From the NCBI RefSeq assembly GCF_010894455.1, contig NZ_JAAIXY010000033.1, forward strand, positions 45,653 through 109,652: 64,000 bases of DNA. The letters run 5' to 3'. The first letter of the stretch is position 1. Each line of letters opens with the position of its first letter. The notes below the pieces were generated by a model that saw only the letters and a list, made by a program, of their open reading frames with translations, did not search any database and had not been told where the DNA came from. The DNA is from Myxococcus eversor (GTDB lineage: Bacteria; Myxococcota; Myxococcia; Myxococcales; Myxococcaceae). Positions 42,663 to 52,041 of this stretch are shown piece by piece. The position numbers and the translations under genes were made by a program.

Positions 42663-44147
42663 TCACTCCTTGTCCAACTTACCCACCAAGGACAGGGTGA
42701 ACGACGCACCCATGTACTTGAAGTGGGGACGCACCTGCAGGCCGCAGCGGTACCAGCCCGGCTGACCTTCCACGTCCTCCACCACGACGCGCGCGGCCTT
42801 CAGCGGACGGCGCGAGCGCACCGCGGGCGCCGGGTCATCCATGTCGGAGATGTACTGGCTGAGCCAGTGATTCAGCTCACGCTCCAGGTCGGCCTTCTCC
42901 TTCCAGCTGCCAATCTGTTCGCGCTGCAGCACTTTGATGTAGTGCGCGAGGCGCGTCATGATGAACATGTACGGGAGCTGCGTACCCAGACGGTAGTTGG
43001 TCTCCGCCGCCTTGCCCTCCGGGGTGTTGCCGAAGAACTTGGGCTTCTGGGTGGAGTTGGCGCTGAAGAACGCCGCGTTGTCGGAGTCCTTGCGGAAGAC
43101 GAGGCCGATGAAGCCCTCCTCGGACAACTCGTACTCACGCCGCTCGGTGAGCATGACCTCGGTGGGAACCTTGGTCTGGATCTCCCCCATGGCCTCGTAC
43201 TGGTGCAGGGGCAGGTTCTCCACCGCGCCGCCGGACTGGGGTCCGATGATGTTCGGGCTCCAGCGGAACTTGGCGAAGGAGTCCGCCACGCGCGACGTCA
43301 GCGCGACGGAGGCATGGCCCCACAGGTACTTCTCGTGGCTGCCGACGACGTCCTCGGTGAAGTTGAAAGCCTTCACCGGCACCGTCTTCTCGCCATAAGG
43401 CAGACGCAACAGGAAGCGCGGCAGCGCCAGGCCCACGTAGCGCGCGTCCTCGCTCTCGCGGAACGAGTGCCAGCGCGCGTACTGCGGACCCTCGAACAGG
43501 GACTTGAGGTCCTTGAGGTCCGGCAGCTTCAGGAAGCTGGGCTCACCGAAGGTCTCCGGCGCGGCATTCGCGATGAAGGGCGCGTGGGCCATGGCGGCCA
43601 CCGACGCGCACTTGCGCAAGAGCTCCATGTCGCCCGGGCCCACGCCGAAGTCGTAGTTGGCGGAGATGATGCCGTAGGGCTTGCCGCCGAAGACGCCGTA
43701 CTCGTTGGAGTACACCAGCTTGTACAGGCCGCTCTTGACGACTTCGGGCGCGTCCTCGAAGTCCTTCTGCAGGTCTTCCTTGGAGACGTTGAGCATCTCC
43801 ACGCGGGTGTTCTCGCGGAAGTCCACGCGGTCGACGAGGAACTTCAGCGAACGCCAGGACGACTCCAGCTTCTGGAACTCGGAGGCGTGGAGGATTTCGT
43901 TCACCTGCGACGACAGGCGCTTGTCGATTTCGGCGATCATCGCGTCGACGAGCGCCTTGTCCACGCGCTCCTCGGAGCGGTTGGGCGCGAGCATCTCCGT
44001 GATGAAGGCCTGCACGCCGCGCTTGGCGACGTCGTAGCCCTCGTCCTTGGGCTTGAGCTTCGCCTCGGAGAGGATTTCGTCGAGCAGGGACAGCGAGGCA
44101 TCGGCGCCGGCAACCGGCGACTTCTGGGTCAGGGTCTCGGTAGGCAT
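42663..44147 (-). CDS. tssC: T6SS contractile sheath large subunit TssC
   Basis: The 494-residue protein has TssC/VipB features: ESSWRSLKFLVDRVDFRENT, YSNEYGVFGGKPYGIISANYDFG, KLPDLKDLKSLFEGPQYARW and the C-terminal WLSQYISDMDDP with RRPLKAARVVVEDVEG. It pairs with TssB (25 bp upstream) to build the sheath around the Hcp tube. Length is normal for the family. Confidence 0.97.
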   Translation of the reverse strand: MPTETLTQKSPVAGADASLSLLDEILSEAKLKPKDEGYDVAKRGVQAFITEMLAPNRSEERVDKALVDAMIAEIDKRLSSQVNEILHASEFQKLESSWRSLKFLVDRVDFRENTRVEMLNVSKEDLQKDFEDAPEVVKSGLYKLVYSNEYGVFGGKPYGIISANYDFGVGPGDMELLRKCASVAAMAHAPFIANAAPETFGEPSFLKLPDLKDLKSLFEGPQYARWHSFRESEDARYVGLALPRFLLRLPYGEKTVPVKAFNFTEDVVGSHEKYLWGHASVALTSRVADSFAKFRWSPNIIGPQSGGAVENLPLHQYEAMGEIQTKVPTEVMLTERREYELSEEGFIGLVFRKDSDNAAFFSANSTQKPKFFGNTPEGKAAETNYRLGTQLPYMFIMTRLAHYIKVLQREQIGSWKEKADLERELNHWLSQYISDMDDPAPAVRSRRPLKAARVVVEDVEGQPGWYRCGLQVRPHFKYMGASFTLSLVGKLDKE

Positions 44148-44172
44148 GGTGTCTTCTGTTCCCCGTAAACGG

Positions 44173-44667
44173 TTACTTGGACTTTTCCTCGAGCCCCAGT
44201 TCCTTGATGAGCGCCTTGCGGCCCTCTTCGTCGGCCAGGAGTGCCTGAAGCTTCTTGCGGAACGCGGGAAGGTTGCCCAGGGGCCCCTTGAGGGCGTTGA
44301 GCGCGCTGCGCAGCTCCAGGAGCTTCTTCAGCTCGGGAACCTGATTGACGACGCTCTCGGGCGTGAAGTCCGACAGGTTCTTGAACTGGAGCGAGACACT
44401 CATGCTCGCGCCCGCCTCGTTGGACAGCTTGTCCGCGGCGGTGAGGGTGACCTTGAGATTCTGCTGGGCCATCACCTCGTTGAAGTTGCCCTTGTCCACG
44501 TTGATGGGCGCGCGCTGCTCCAGAGGCCGGTCATCCGCCTGGCCCGTGAAGTCCCCCATCATCAGGACCTTCAGCGGCAGCTCCACCTGCTCCTGGGCAT
44601 TTCCGGTGGCGGGCTTGTAGACGATGTTGACGCGCTCGGTAGGGGCGACGGAACTCTCTTTGCTCAT
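44173..44667 (-). CDS. tssB: T6SS contractile sheath small subunit TssB
   Basis: The 164-residue protein matches TssB/VipA: VNIVYKPATGNAQEQVELPL, VLMMGDFTGQADDRPLEQR, PINVDKGNFNEVMAQQNL, and LRSALNALKGPLGNLPAFRK near the end. It forms the TssB/TssC heterodimer that is recycled by TssH. Confidence 0.97.
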   Translation of the reverse strand: MSKESSVAPTERVNIVYKPATGNAQEQVELPLKVLMMGDFTGQADDRPLEQRAPINVDKGNFNEVMAQQNLKVTLTAADKLSNEAGASMSVSLQFKNLSDFTPESVVNQVPELKKLLELRSALNALKGPLGNLPAFRKKLQALLADEEGRKALIKELGLEEKSK

Positions 44668-44750
44668 CTGCGGCTCTCTCCTTGAGACCTACGTAGAAAT
44701 GCGCGGGCGTCGCATGGGGGGAGGCTTCGCCGCGGAACAACCTGGTGACG

Positions 44751-46622
44751 TCAGGGGCCGACGACGCGGAGCGCGGCGGAAGAATCCAACCGAGCGAGAC
44801 GACGATAGCGGTTTCGAACTTTTGCTGCCAACCGTCCCCCCTCCTTTTCCTCGACGGTGCGGGTGGCGAGCCAACCCTCGAGACAGGCCGCCGCCAACGA
44901 AGGCTCCCACACGTCCAACGCATGAGCTGAAACCTCGTCGTCGAGCGCGTCAAAAAGCGCGCGCGCCAGCGGCAGTTGTCCGGCTTGCGCACACAAGCGC
45001 GCCAGGGTGAGGCGGGCGACGAAACGCGCGCGGCCCGTGCCGGCGGCGGCCACATCCGCCTGGAGTCCGGCGACCAGCTCCTGCACGCGGCCCTCGGCCA
45101 AGAGCGCCTGGGTCTCCTCTTCGCCGAGCGGCTGGGCGTGGGGAGAGTCCGCGTCGGGTGACAGCGGGGGCAGGGAGATGGCTGTCGTCTGGGGGCGGGC
45201 CGGGGACGCCGCGGTGGCGCGGGGGGCGGCTTGAAGGACCTCCGCGCGCAACCAGGCGCGGGTGGCCTCGTCGGTGAGGGGCGAGCCGTCGGCCGCGAGC
45301 AACTCCTCCACGCCCGGCATGCGGCGCAGTTGCACGCGCAGCTCCCGCACCAGCGCGGCGTGGGCGGCGGTGTGGGTTTCGCCCAGTCCCTTGAGCGCGG
45401 CGGCACTGAAGCGGTGCGGGCTCAATGAGAAGCGGTGCTGGACGACGGCGGCCTCGGCCTCGTCGAGCAGCTCGCTCCAGCGCTGGTTGGCCTCCAGCGT
45501 CTCCAGCTTGGTGCGCAGCGAGTCCGGTAGCGGCTGGAGCGTCGTGCGGCCGTTGGCGCCCGGGACGGGAGGACGCGCCAGGTGCAGCCAGACACCGGTC
45601 CGCAAGAGCCGGTAGGAGACGGGGTCCGCGTGGCTCGCGTGTCGCAGCGCGCCTGCGGCGCTCAGGAGCGCGGCGCCGACGTTGCGCAGGAAGTCGGTGA
45701 CGGCCTCGGTGCTGGAGAGGTCCGGCTGCACGGGAAGGGTGGGCAGCGGCGGCACGACGATGTTGTTTGAAGCGGACGGGCCCTGCGGGGTCGTCGCGCC
45801 ACGTGGCGCCACCGAAGGCTGAGCACCGTTCTGGGAGGACGTGGGGCGCGGCGGCTGAGCGGCCTTCGGGGATGCGTGCCGCTCGCTCGTGGGCGCCTCG
45901 TTCCTCGGGGCCGTGTGAGTGTTCACCGGTGACGAGGCTTCGGCGTTCGCGGGAGTGGAGGCGGGGTTCGAGGCCGGCTCCAGGCTCGTCGCGCCCGTCG
46001 CGTCGTTCACGGTCTCGGCAAGGGCGGAGTCTTGCGGAGGCGCCGCGGGGAGGGGCTCGGGCAGGCCGGCGCGCAGCCGCGCGATGGCGTCCTGAATCGG
46101 GCCGAAGGCGGGTGCCTGGTCCGCGAAGCGCTCACGCGACAGGGTGGACAGGCGCTTGATGGCGAAGGCCAGCGCGTCGAGCGACTCGGCGCTCACGCTG
46201 GCCTGGTCGAGGGAGGGCAAGAGCTTGCCCAGTCGCTCCACGAACCAGCCCACGGCGTTGGCGCGCGCGCGCAGCCGCTTCATCTCTGGAAAGAGGTCGG
46301 GCCAGAAGCGCTCCGTCACCTCCGCGAGCAGGGCCGCGCCGGTGGCGGCGCCGTCCATGCCCCGGGTGACGTAGAGGCCGTAGGCCAGATACGAGGCGAG
46401 CCAGAGGTCCTTGGTGGTGCCCTTGAGCAGCTCGTCGGCGCCGCGCACGACTTCGTCCCAGCGCACGGCGTTGCTGGCGGGGGACTCCAGCTTCGCCACC
46501 TCGGCGGTGATGGCCTCGTAGGCCGGCTCATGCTTCGCCTGCATGCCGGCGGGCGCGGTGCCGGGCACGGGCTCCAGCCAGGGACGGGCGCGCTCACGGA
46601 GCTCTTCGAGGGTGGGAGGCAT
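44751..46622 (-). CDS. tssA: T6SS cap/assembly protein TssA
   Basis: The product has 623 residues. The N-terminal ImpA domain (about 1-190) is clear from YEAITAEVAKLESP, VRWDEVVRGADELLKGTTKD and LFPEMKRLRARANAVGW. A long Ala/Pro/Ser linker (about 200-290) follows, then a helical region (about 300-460) and a C-terminal helical domain (about 480-623). TssA primes and caps the growing sheath. This is a long-type TssA. The 83-bp gap to tssB is the largest on this side of the operon. Confidence 0.9.
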   Translation of the reverse strand: MPPTLEELRERARPWLEPVPGTAPAGMQAKHEPAYEAITAEVAKLESPASNAVRWDEVVRGADELLKGTTKDLWLASYLAYGLYVTRGMDGAATGAALLAEVTERFWPDLFPEMKRLRARANAVGWFVERLGKLLPSLDQASVSAESLDALAFAIKRLSTLSRERFADQAPAFGPIQDAIARLRAGLPEPLPAAPPQDSALAETVNDATGATSLEPASNPASTPANAEASSPVNTHTAPRNEAPTSERHASPKAAQPPRPTSSQNGAQPSVAPRGATTPQGPSASNNIVVPPLPTLPVQPDLSSTEAVTDFLRNVGAALLSAAGALRHASHADPVSYRLLRTGVWLHLARPPVPGANGRTTLQPLPDSLRTKLETLEANQRWSELLDEAEAAVVQHRFSLSPHRFSAAALKGLGETHTAAHAALVRELRVQLRRMPGVEELLAADGSPLTDEATRAWLRAEVLQAAPRATAASPARPQTTAISLPPLSPDADSPHAQPLGEEETQALLAEGRVQELVAGLQADVAAAGTGRARFVARLTLARLCAQAGQLPLARALFDALDDEVSAHALDVWEPSLAAACLEGWLATRTVEEKEGGRLAAKVRNRYRRLARLDSSAALRVVGP

Positions 46623-46643
46623 GGTGCGGGGCTTCGGGTGCTT

Positions 46644-47579
46644 TCAGCGCGACAGCGCGCGCAGGAGCTGGTCGAGGGTGGTGGAGGGGGAGTCGATGAC
46701 CTGACGCGCGGAGGCCGTCAGGCCCTTGCGCGCGTTGTCGATGGCGGCGGGGCGCTCGGTGCGCAGCGGCCACACCTGGGCGCCGGGGCGGCCGGGCTGG
46801 GCGAGCGCGAGGAAGACGGAGGGCGACGCGGAGCCCAGGCTCAAGAGCAGCCGGGGCTTGTCTCCCTCGGACCAGAAGAAGGACGGCGGCTGGTGGGGCC
46901 AGCGCAGGAGGCGCGAGGACAGCTCCAGCCACGCCACCGGGCCCACGCGCGCCGTCAACGGACAGTCCAGCACCACGCCCGCGGCGGACTGCTCGCGTCC
47001 GCGCTCACCGATGCAGGCGGTGAGGAAGGTGTGCAGCGCGTAGTACTGCCCCCCGGTGGGCGAGCCCTCCGTCACGGGGCCCAGGAGGTCGGCGAGGTGG
47101 TGCTCGGCGAGGACGCTGTCGCGCAGCCGCTCGGCCACGCTGAAGTCGCCCGGGCCCGGGACGGGCAGCGCCGTGGTGCGCTCGGTGAGCTGCGGCACGT
47201 CCAGCTCCGCCGCCGCGCGGGCCAGGGCTCCGGCCGCGCGAAGGAAGGGCTGATAGGCCTCGGGCGTCAGCGCGAAGCGGGGCGCGGTGCTGGCCGAAGG
47301 GACTTCAGTGAAGACGGCCAGCGGAAACGCGCGGCCCACGCTGTCCACGCTGGGCGCCATCAGCCCCACCAGCGCCTGCTTCTGGCCGGGCGCGGTGAAG
47401 ACGAAGTGAGCGGGATCCGAGGGCAGGTCCATCCGTGCCTTGCGCGCGCGCTCCACGCCGGCCTCCATCCACGCGTAGAGGTGGAGGGCGAGTGGCGTGG
47501 AGGCGTTGAACCGGACGAACTCCGCCTGGCGTGGCGTCTTTCCCAACAAGCCGATGCGAGGAGGTTGCTGCACCGCCAT
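46644..47579 (-). CDS. tagF: T6SS accessory/repressor protein TagF
   Basis: The 311-residue protein opens with the TagF/DUF2094 motif GLLGKTPRQAEFVRFNAS and continues with FVFTAPGQKQALVGLMAPSV and GRAFPLAVFTEV. In other bacteria TagF restrains T6SS firing by acting on the Fha scaffold and often partners with the PpkA/PppA phosphorylation pathway. None of those genes is present here, and no PppA domain is fused. Its ATG overlaps the tssM stop (ATGA). Confidence 0.9.
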   Translation of the reverse strand: MAVQQPPRIGLLGKTPRQAEFVRFNASTPLALHLYAWMEAGVERARKARMDLPSDPAHFVFTAPGQKQALVGLMAPSVDSVGRAFPLAVFTEVPSASTAPRFALTPEAYQPFLRAAGALARAAAELDVPQLTERTTALPVPGPGDFSVAERLRDSVLAEHHLADLLGPVTEGSPTGGQYYALHTFLTACIGERGREQSAAGVVLDCPLTARVGPVAWLELSSRLLRWPHQPPSFFWSEGDKPRLLLSLGSASPSVFLALAQPGRPGAQVWPLRTERPAAIDNARKGLTASARQVIDSPSTTLDQLLRALSR

Positions 47580-50500
47580 CAGGGGGCTCCGCCCGCGGCC
47601 ACGGCCTCCGGCGCACAGCCCTTGCCAGTGAGCGAGATGCCCATGGGCACCTTCATGCCGGAGTCCCGGAAGATGCCCATCAGCTTGGACGTGTTGCCCG
47701 CCAGCCCGAAGAAGGGGTTGGTGGTGCGCTCCGGCCGGAAGTCGATGGAGACCTGCGCGCCATCGATTTCATCGATGTCCCACGTCGCCGTGAAGTAGCG
47801 CCCATCCGGGCTGGGTTCGATCTTCTTCACGCGCTCGAGCAGCCGGAACAGGCCCCAGTCACCCTCCTCGTCCTGCACCGATTCGGTGGCCCCATCCACG
47901 CTCTGCACGACGAGGCGTGCGCCGAGCTTGCCGGCCTGGCCGGGCCAGATCATCGGCTTCCACAGCGTGTCGGGACCGTTGCGGTACACCTCGTCGGTGC
48001 CGTCGAGCGTGAAGATGATGGAGGAGATGCGCGACGCGGCGCCGTCAGGGGAGACGCCGGGGCGGATGCGCACCTGGAAGCGCACCAGCGGGTCCACCAT
48101 GCCCGCCGATTCACCGCCCGGGAACAGGGTGGCCGCGAGGGCCTGCGTCTTCTCCAGGAAGGAGAGCAGCTCCGGCCGATAGTGCGTGCTGGCGGCGGAG
48201 GTGAAGTCCCACTTGCGGCCCGTGGCGACGAGCTGCTCGCTGAGCTGCTCCTTGATGAACTTGCGCAGCACCCCGGTGTCGGGTCGCAGGAACTCCGCGA
48301 CCTCGAGTAGCGGCGCGTCCTTCTGTGAGCCGGGGGTGAACGGGTACATGTCCTTGAAGGCCCGGTTGAAGGGGAGGGCCACCTGCTCGCACCACAGCTT
48401 GCTCTTGTCCTGAGCCTGGCCCTGGGCGATGACGACGATGGTGTCCTTGAAGGGCGGCAACAGCAGGCGCTCGAAGATGGCGATGTTGTCCGTCTGCTTG
48501 CGGATGAGCATCTCCACGTAGCTGCGCGCGGCGTTGCTCTTCTTGGTCAGCTCCGCGCCCTCTCCCGGCTTGTCCTTCGACGCGAGCATCGCGGTGTGCA
48601 CGGTGACGAGCTGCTCCTCGTATTCAACGAGCGCCGTCAGCGTCTCCTCGCCGTCGTCCGTCTTGTAGCGCTCCGTGGCGAACCGGATGATGGAGGCGAA
48701 CTCACGTGCCACGTCCCGGGCCAGGATCTCCTCTTCGCCGGAGGGGGCGAGCGGGTTGAGCTTCTCCCGGTTCTTCTCGATGACGGCGTCGTCACCGGAG
48801 CCGAAGATCTTCTGTACGGACGCCGTCAGCTTGTTCGTGCTCGTGGCTTCGACCTTGGGGACGCGTCGCTCCAACTGGACGTTGTTGACGATGGAGTTGA
48901 ACAGCCGGCTGTAGGGCTTGGGTGTGCCGCGCGTCAGGTTGGTGAGCAGGTCCTCCAACTGGACGTTGTCCTTGGGCTCGGACACCTTGATGGCGTTGAG
49001 GAAGTCCTTCCACTCCTGGATGTAGCTGGAGAAGTAGAGCGAGCGCAGTGCCCGCCGCGACGCCTCCACGTCCATGTTGACGTCCCGGTCCAACACCCAC
49101 GCGTCCTGGTCCGAGAACGCCGAGTCGAGCTGCTGCTTCACTTCGTTCTCGTAGGCGTTGCGGGTGAAGGCGCCGCGCACCGCCATGTTGGAGCTGAACT
49201 GCGGCACCGAGCCCATCAACTGCTCCAGCGTGACGTCTCCGTACTGCGTGCGAGTGGTCTCCACGATGCGCGCCAGCTCCAGCTTCTCCAGGGGCACCCG
49301 GATGAGCGCGCGGCGCGCGCCCACGATGATGGCGCGCTCCCGGGGGAAGGCGATGCGCTCCGCGCTCGCGGGCTTCTGGTCATCCGGCAGGGCCTGCTCG
49401 GCCCCCAGCATCTTGATGAACGTGGTGGCGTGGGTGGCGACCGTCCCTTCGTCCAGCGCGCTGCCACGCACGCCCGCCCAGTGGTCGACAATCTGGCGCA
49501 CCAGCCACCGGCGCTGCGTCTCGTCCAGCTCCGGCTCCTTCGGGTCCCTGGGCGTCGTCACCAGCAGGTACATCTTCAGGTCATCGACGTACTGCTTGAA
49601 CTCGGCGGAGCGGCGCGCGTGCTCCCTCGGGTCCCTGAGCGCCAGCATGTCCGGGCTGCGCGCGAAGCCCTCCAGCCGTTGCTGGATGAGCTCGAACTGC
49701 TTGCCCAGCAGCACGCGGCGCAAGGCGGTGTTGTAGAACTGGCGCGCCTGCGGAAGCAGCTTGTGGCCCTGGTAGAGGCCGAAGCGCATCCACACCGGTG
49801 CGCCTTCCTCCTCGTGCCGGGTCAGCTCCTCCAGGCGCTTGCTGAGCGGCAGCAGGTCCTCCACGCGGCGCACGTCGTCGCGCGGGTCCAGGTTCACATC
49901 GGTGATGGCCTTGGTGACGGCCTCCGCCAGGAAGCGGTTCTGGAAATAGGAGAGGGTGGGCATGGACAGCAGCAGCGCCGTGGCCGCCAACGCCGCGCCC
50001 GCCAGCACCATGCTCTGCCGGCGCACCCGCGCTTCCTCCAGCGAGCTGCGCACCGCCACCTGCTGGTCCTGGAACATCACCTTCGTGAAGACGTCCCAGA
50101 GGAAGTAGCTGCGCCCCTCGGTGGACGCGCCGTCTATCTGTGGCCGGCCGTTGCTGGTGCCGAACAGCTCACCCGCGGACGGGGACACCTTGTCCACCGC
50201 GCGCACGTCCTGCGTGCCGCTGTTGAAGTACAGGCCGCGGAAGACGGGCGTGTCCTGGAACACGTTCTCCAGGAAGAGCGGCTGGAGGAACTCGGCCAGG
50301 TTCTTCCGGAGCGCGTCGAAGCGCTGCGGGAAGCCGTAGATGTTCTCGCGCGTCTCCAGCCGGCGCTCCTGGCCCAGCCGCCGCAGCGAGCGCTGCTCCA
50401 GCACGGAGAGCATCTCGTCGAAGCGCTCGCGGAACAGGTCCGTGCTGGCGTCCTTCTGGTGCTCCAGCGGCACGGTGAAGCCCCAGACCTGCCCGCGCTC

Positions 50501-51292
50501 CACGCGGGACAAATCGGAGAACATCTCCACGAAGCCCGGCAGCAGGTCGCACTTGGTGACCATCACGTAGACGGGCACCAGCATCTTCAGCCGGCCGGTG
50601 ATTTCGTCCAGGCGCTCGCGGATGGTCTGACCCATCTCGCCCACCGCCTGCGGGTCCGCCGTCATCAGCTCGCTGACGCTGATGGCGACGATGAGGCCGT
50701 TGATGGGGCGGCTGGGGCGGTGCTTCACCACCGTGTCCAGGAAGGCCATCCACTCGGGGCGGTCCTCCTCCGCGCTGGTATAGCGGCCCGCCGTGTCGAG
50801 GATGACGGCCTCGTTGGTGAGCCACCAGTCGCAGTTGCGCGTGCCACCCACGCCGCGCACGCCACCGCGCGCGGAGAGGTAGGGGAACTTCAGGCCGGAG
50901 TTGCGAAGCGCGGTGCTCTTGCCCGCGCCCGGAGGGCCGACGATGAGGTACCAGGGCAGCACCGCCAGCGCGTCCTTGCCGCCGCGCGCCAGCTTGGACG
51001 CCTTGAGCGCGCCCACCGCCTTGGTGAACTCGTCCTGCATCGCCTTGATTTCGGGCTGCAGGTCCGGCCGCACCGTGGCGGCCTGCTCTTCGCCTTGAGC
51101 CGCGAGCGCGCCTTCCAGCTTCTTGGCGGCGCGCCGCGCGCGGATGCGCTTGACCACCCACACCACGCCCATGGCCAAGAGGCCCGCGAGCGCGGCGACG
51201 ATGGCGGCCTGGGGAGGAGTGAGGCCCAGGTAGCTCATCAGCGCGAACATGGGCGCGCCGATGCCCAGCAGCGGTAGCAGGTAGGCCATCAT
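47579..51292 (-). CDS. tssM: T6SS inner-membrane complex protein TssM (IcmF)
   Basis: The 1237-residue protein has two N-terminal membrane helices (about 5-20 and 28-48), a cytoplasmic GTPase-like domain with Walker A GPPGAGKST at 119-127 and Walker B in VILDTAGRY, a third helix near 420-445 (MVLAGAALAATALLLSMPTL) and a large periplasmic region ending in a beta-rich domain. This is the IcmF/TssM layout, with an intact nucleotide site. It forms the trans-envelope complex with TssL and TssJ. Start overlaps the tssL stop, end overlaps tagF. Confidence 0.96.
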   Translation of the reverse strand: MMAYLLPLLGIGAPMFALMSYLGLTPPQAAIVAALAGLLAMGVVWVVKRIRARRAAKKLEGALAAQGEEQAATVRPDLQPEIKAMQDEFTKAVGALKASKLARGGKDALAVLPWYLIVGPPGAGKSTALRNSGLKFPYLSARGGVRGVGGTRNCDWWLTNEAVILDTAGRYTSAEEDRPEWMAFLDTVVKHRPSRPINGLIVAISVSELMTADPQAVGEMGQTIRERLDEITGRLKMLVPVYVMVTKCDLLPGFVEMFSDLSRVERGQVWGFTVPLEHQKDASTDLFRERFDEMLSVLEQRSLRRLGQERRLETRENIYGFPQRFDALRKNLAEFLQPLFLENVFQDTPVFRGLYFNSGTQDVRAVDKVSPSAGELFGTSNGRPQIDGASTEGRSYFLWDVFTKVMFQDQQVAVRSSLEEARVRRQSMVLAGAALAATALLLSMPTLSYFQNRFLAEAVTKAITDVNLDPRDDVRRVEDLLPLSKRLEELTRHEEEGAPVWMRFGLYQGHKLLPQARQFYNTALRRVLLGKQFELIQQRLEGFARSPDMLALRDPREHARRSAEFKQYVDDLKMYLLVTTPRDPKEPELDETQRRWLVRQIVDHWAGVRGSALDEGTVATHATTFIKMLGAEQALPDDQKPASAERIAFPRERAIIVGARRALIRVPLEKLELARIVETTRTQYGDVTLEQLMGSVPQFSSNMAVRGAFTRNAYENEVKQQLDSAFSDQDAWVLDRDVNMDVEASRRALRSLYFSSYIQEWKDFLNAIKVSEPKDNVQLEDLLTNLTRGTPKPYSRLFNSIVNNVQLERRVPKVEATSTNKLTASVQKIFGSGDDAVIEKNREKLNPLAPSGEEEILARDVAREFASIIRFATERYKTDDGEETLTALVEYEEQLVTVHTAMLASKDKPGEGAELTKKSNAARSYVEMLIRKQTDNIAIFERLLLPPFKDTIVVIAQGQAQDKSKLWCEQVALPFNRAFKDMYPFTPGSQKDAPLLEVAEFLRPDTGVLRKFIKEQLSEQLVATGRKWDFTSAASTHYRPELLSFLEKTQALAATLFPGGESAGMVDPLVRFQVRIRPGVSPDGAASRISSIIFTLDGTDEVYRNGPDTLWKPMIWPGQAGKLGARLVVQSVDGATESVQDEEGDWGLFRLLERVKKIEPSPDGRYFTATWDIDEIDGAQVSIDFRPERTTNPFFGLAGNTSKLMGIFRDSGMKVPMGISLTGKGCAPEAVAAGGAP

Positions 51293-52026
51293 TGCGTGCC
51301 TCCCGGGTTGGCGGTGGCGCCCGTTTGCGGCGGAGCCAGCGTGCCGGCGACGTTCTTGGCGGCGTGAAGCTCGATGCGGCTCGACAGCTCGTCCACCTTG
51401 TCCTTCAGGAAGAACTGCAGCACGCCGTAGAAGAGCACCGCCACCGCCAGCGAGCCCGCGGACAGGGCCAGCACGGGCGTCTTCCTTCGCTTGGAGAGCA
51501 GCGAGTCGGTGGGGCGCTCACCGTGCGGCGACAGCACGTCGAAGTCGAAGGGGCGCGCGCGCTCCAGGTCCTTCTTCACCGTGTCGATGAGCGTCATCAA
51601 CTCCAACTCGCCGCCGCGGATGCGGTAGCGCCCCTGGAAGCCGAAGAGCATGCACAGGTAATAGACCTGGAGGACCTCGGCGCGGTGCGGGTCCTTGCGC
51701 ACCAGGTCCAACCTGGCGAAGAAGCCGTCGCCCGCGATGTTCTCGTTGAAGTAGTGGAGCTGCAGCGGGTTGGTCATCCAGAACTGCCGGTACTCCTCCG
51801 GCCGGCTGAGGACGACCTCGTCGATGAGCGCCACCATGGCGTAGGCCATGTCCTGGGCGTCCTGGTGACTGAAGCCGAGCACCGCGGCGCGCCGCAAGAG
51901 TTCGTCCACCACCCCGCGCAGGCGGTGATAGAGCGTCTCCGGCGGAGGAATGGCCGCCGCCTCCGAGCCGCGCAGGTGGATGGCGGCGTCGAAACAGTCC
52001 TTCGTGGCTTCCGTCACTCGGTCCAT
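51289..52026 (-). CDS. tssL: T6SS inner-membrane complex protein TssL (IcmH/DotU)
   Basis: The 245-residue protein has a cytoplasmic helical domain with DAQDMAYAMVALIDEVVLSR and VYYLCMLFGFQGRYR, followed by one C-terminal membrane helix (LALSAGSLAVAVLFYGVLQF). There is no peptidoglycan-binding OmpA extension, so anchoring to the wall must rely on another protein. ATGA overlap with tssM shows coupled translation of the membrane complex. Confidence 0.95.
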   Translation of the reverse strand: MDRVTEATKDCFDAAIHLRGSEAAAIPPPETLYHRLRGVVDELLRRAAVLGFSHQDAQDMAYAMVALIDEVVLSRPEEYRQFWMTNPLQLHYFNENIAGDGFFARLDLVRKDPHRAEVLQVYYLCMLFGFQGRYRIRGGELELMTLIDTVKKDLERARPFDFDVLSPHGERPTDSLLSKRRKTPVLALSAGSLAVAVLFYGVLQFFLKDKVDELSSRIELHAAKNVAGTLAPPQTGATANPGGTQ

Positions 52027-52041
52027 GGAAATCCCTGCGCG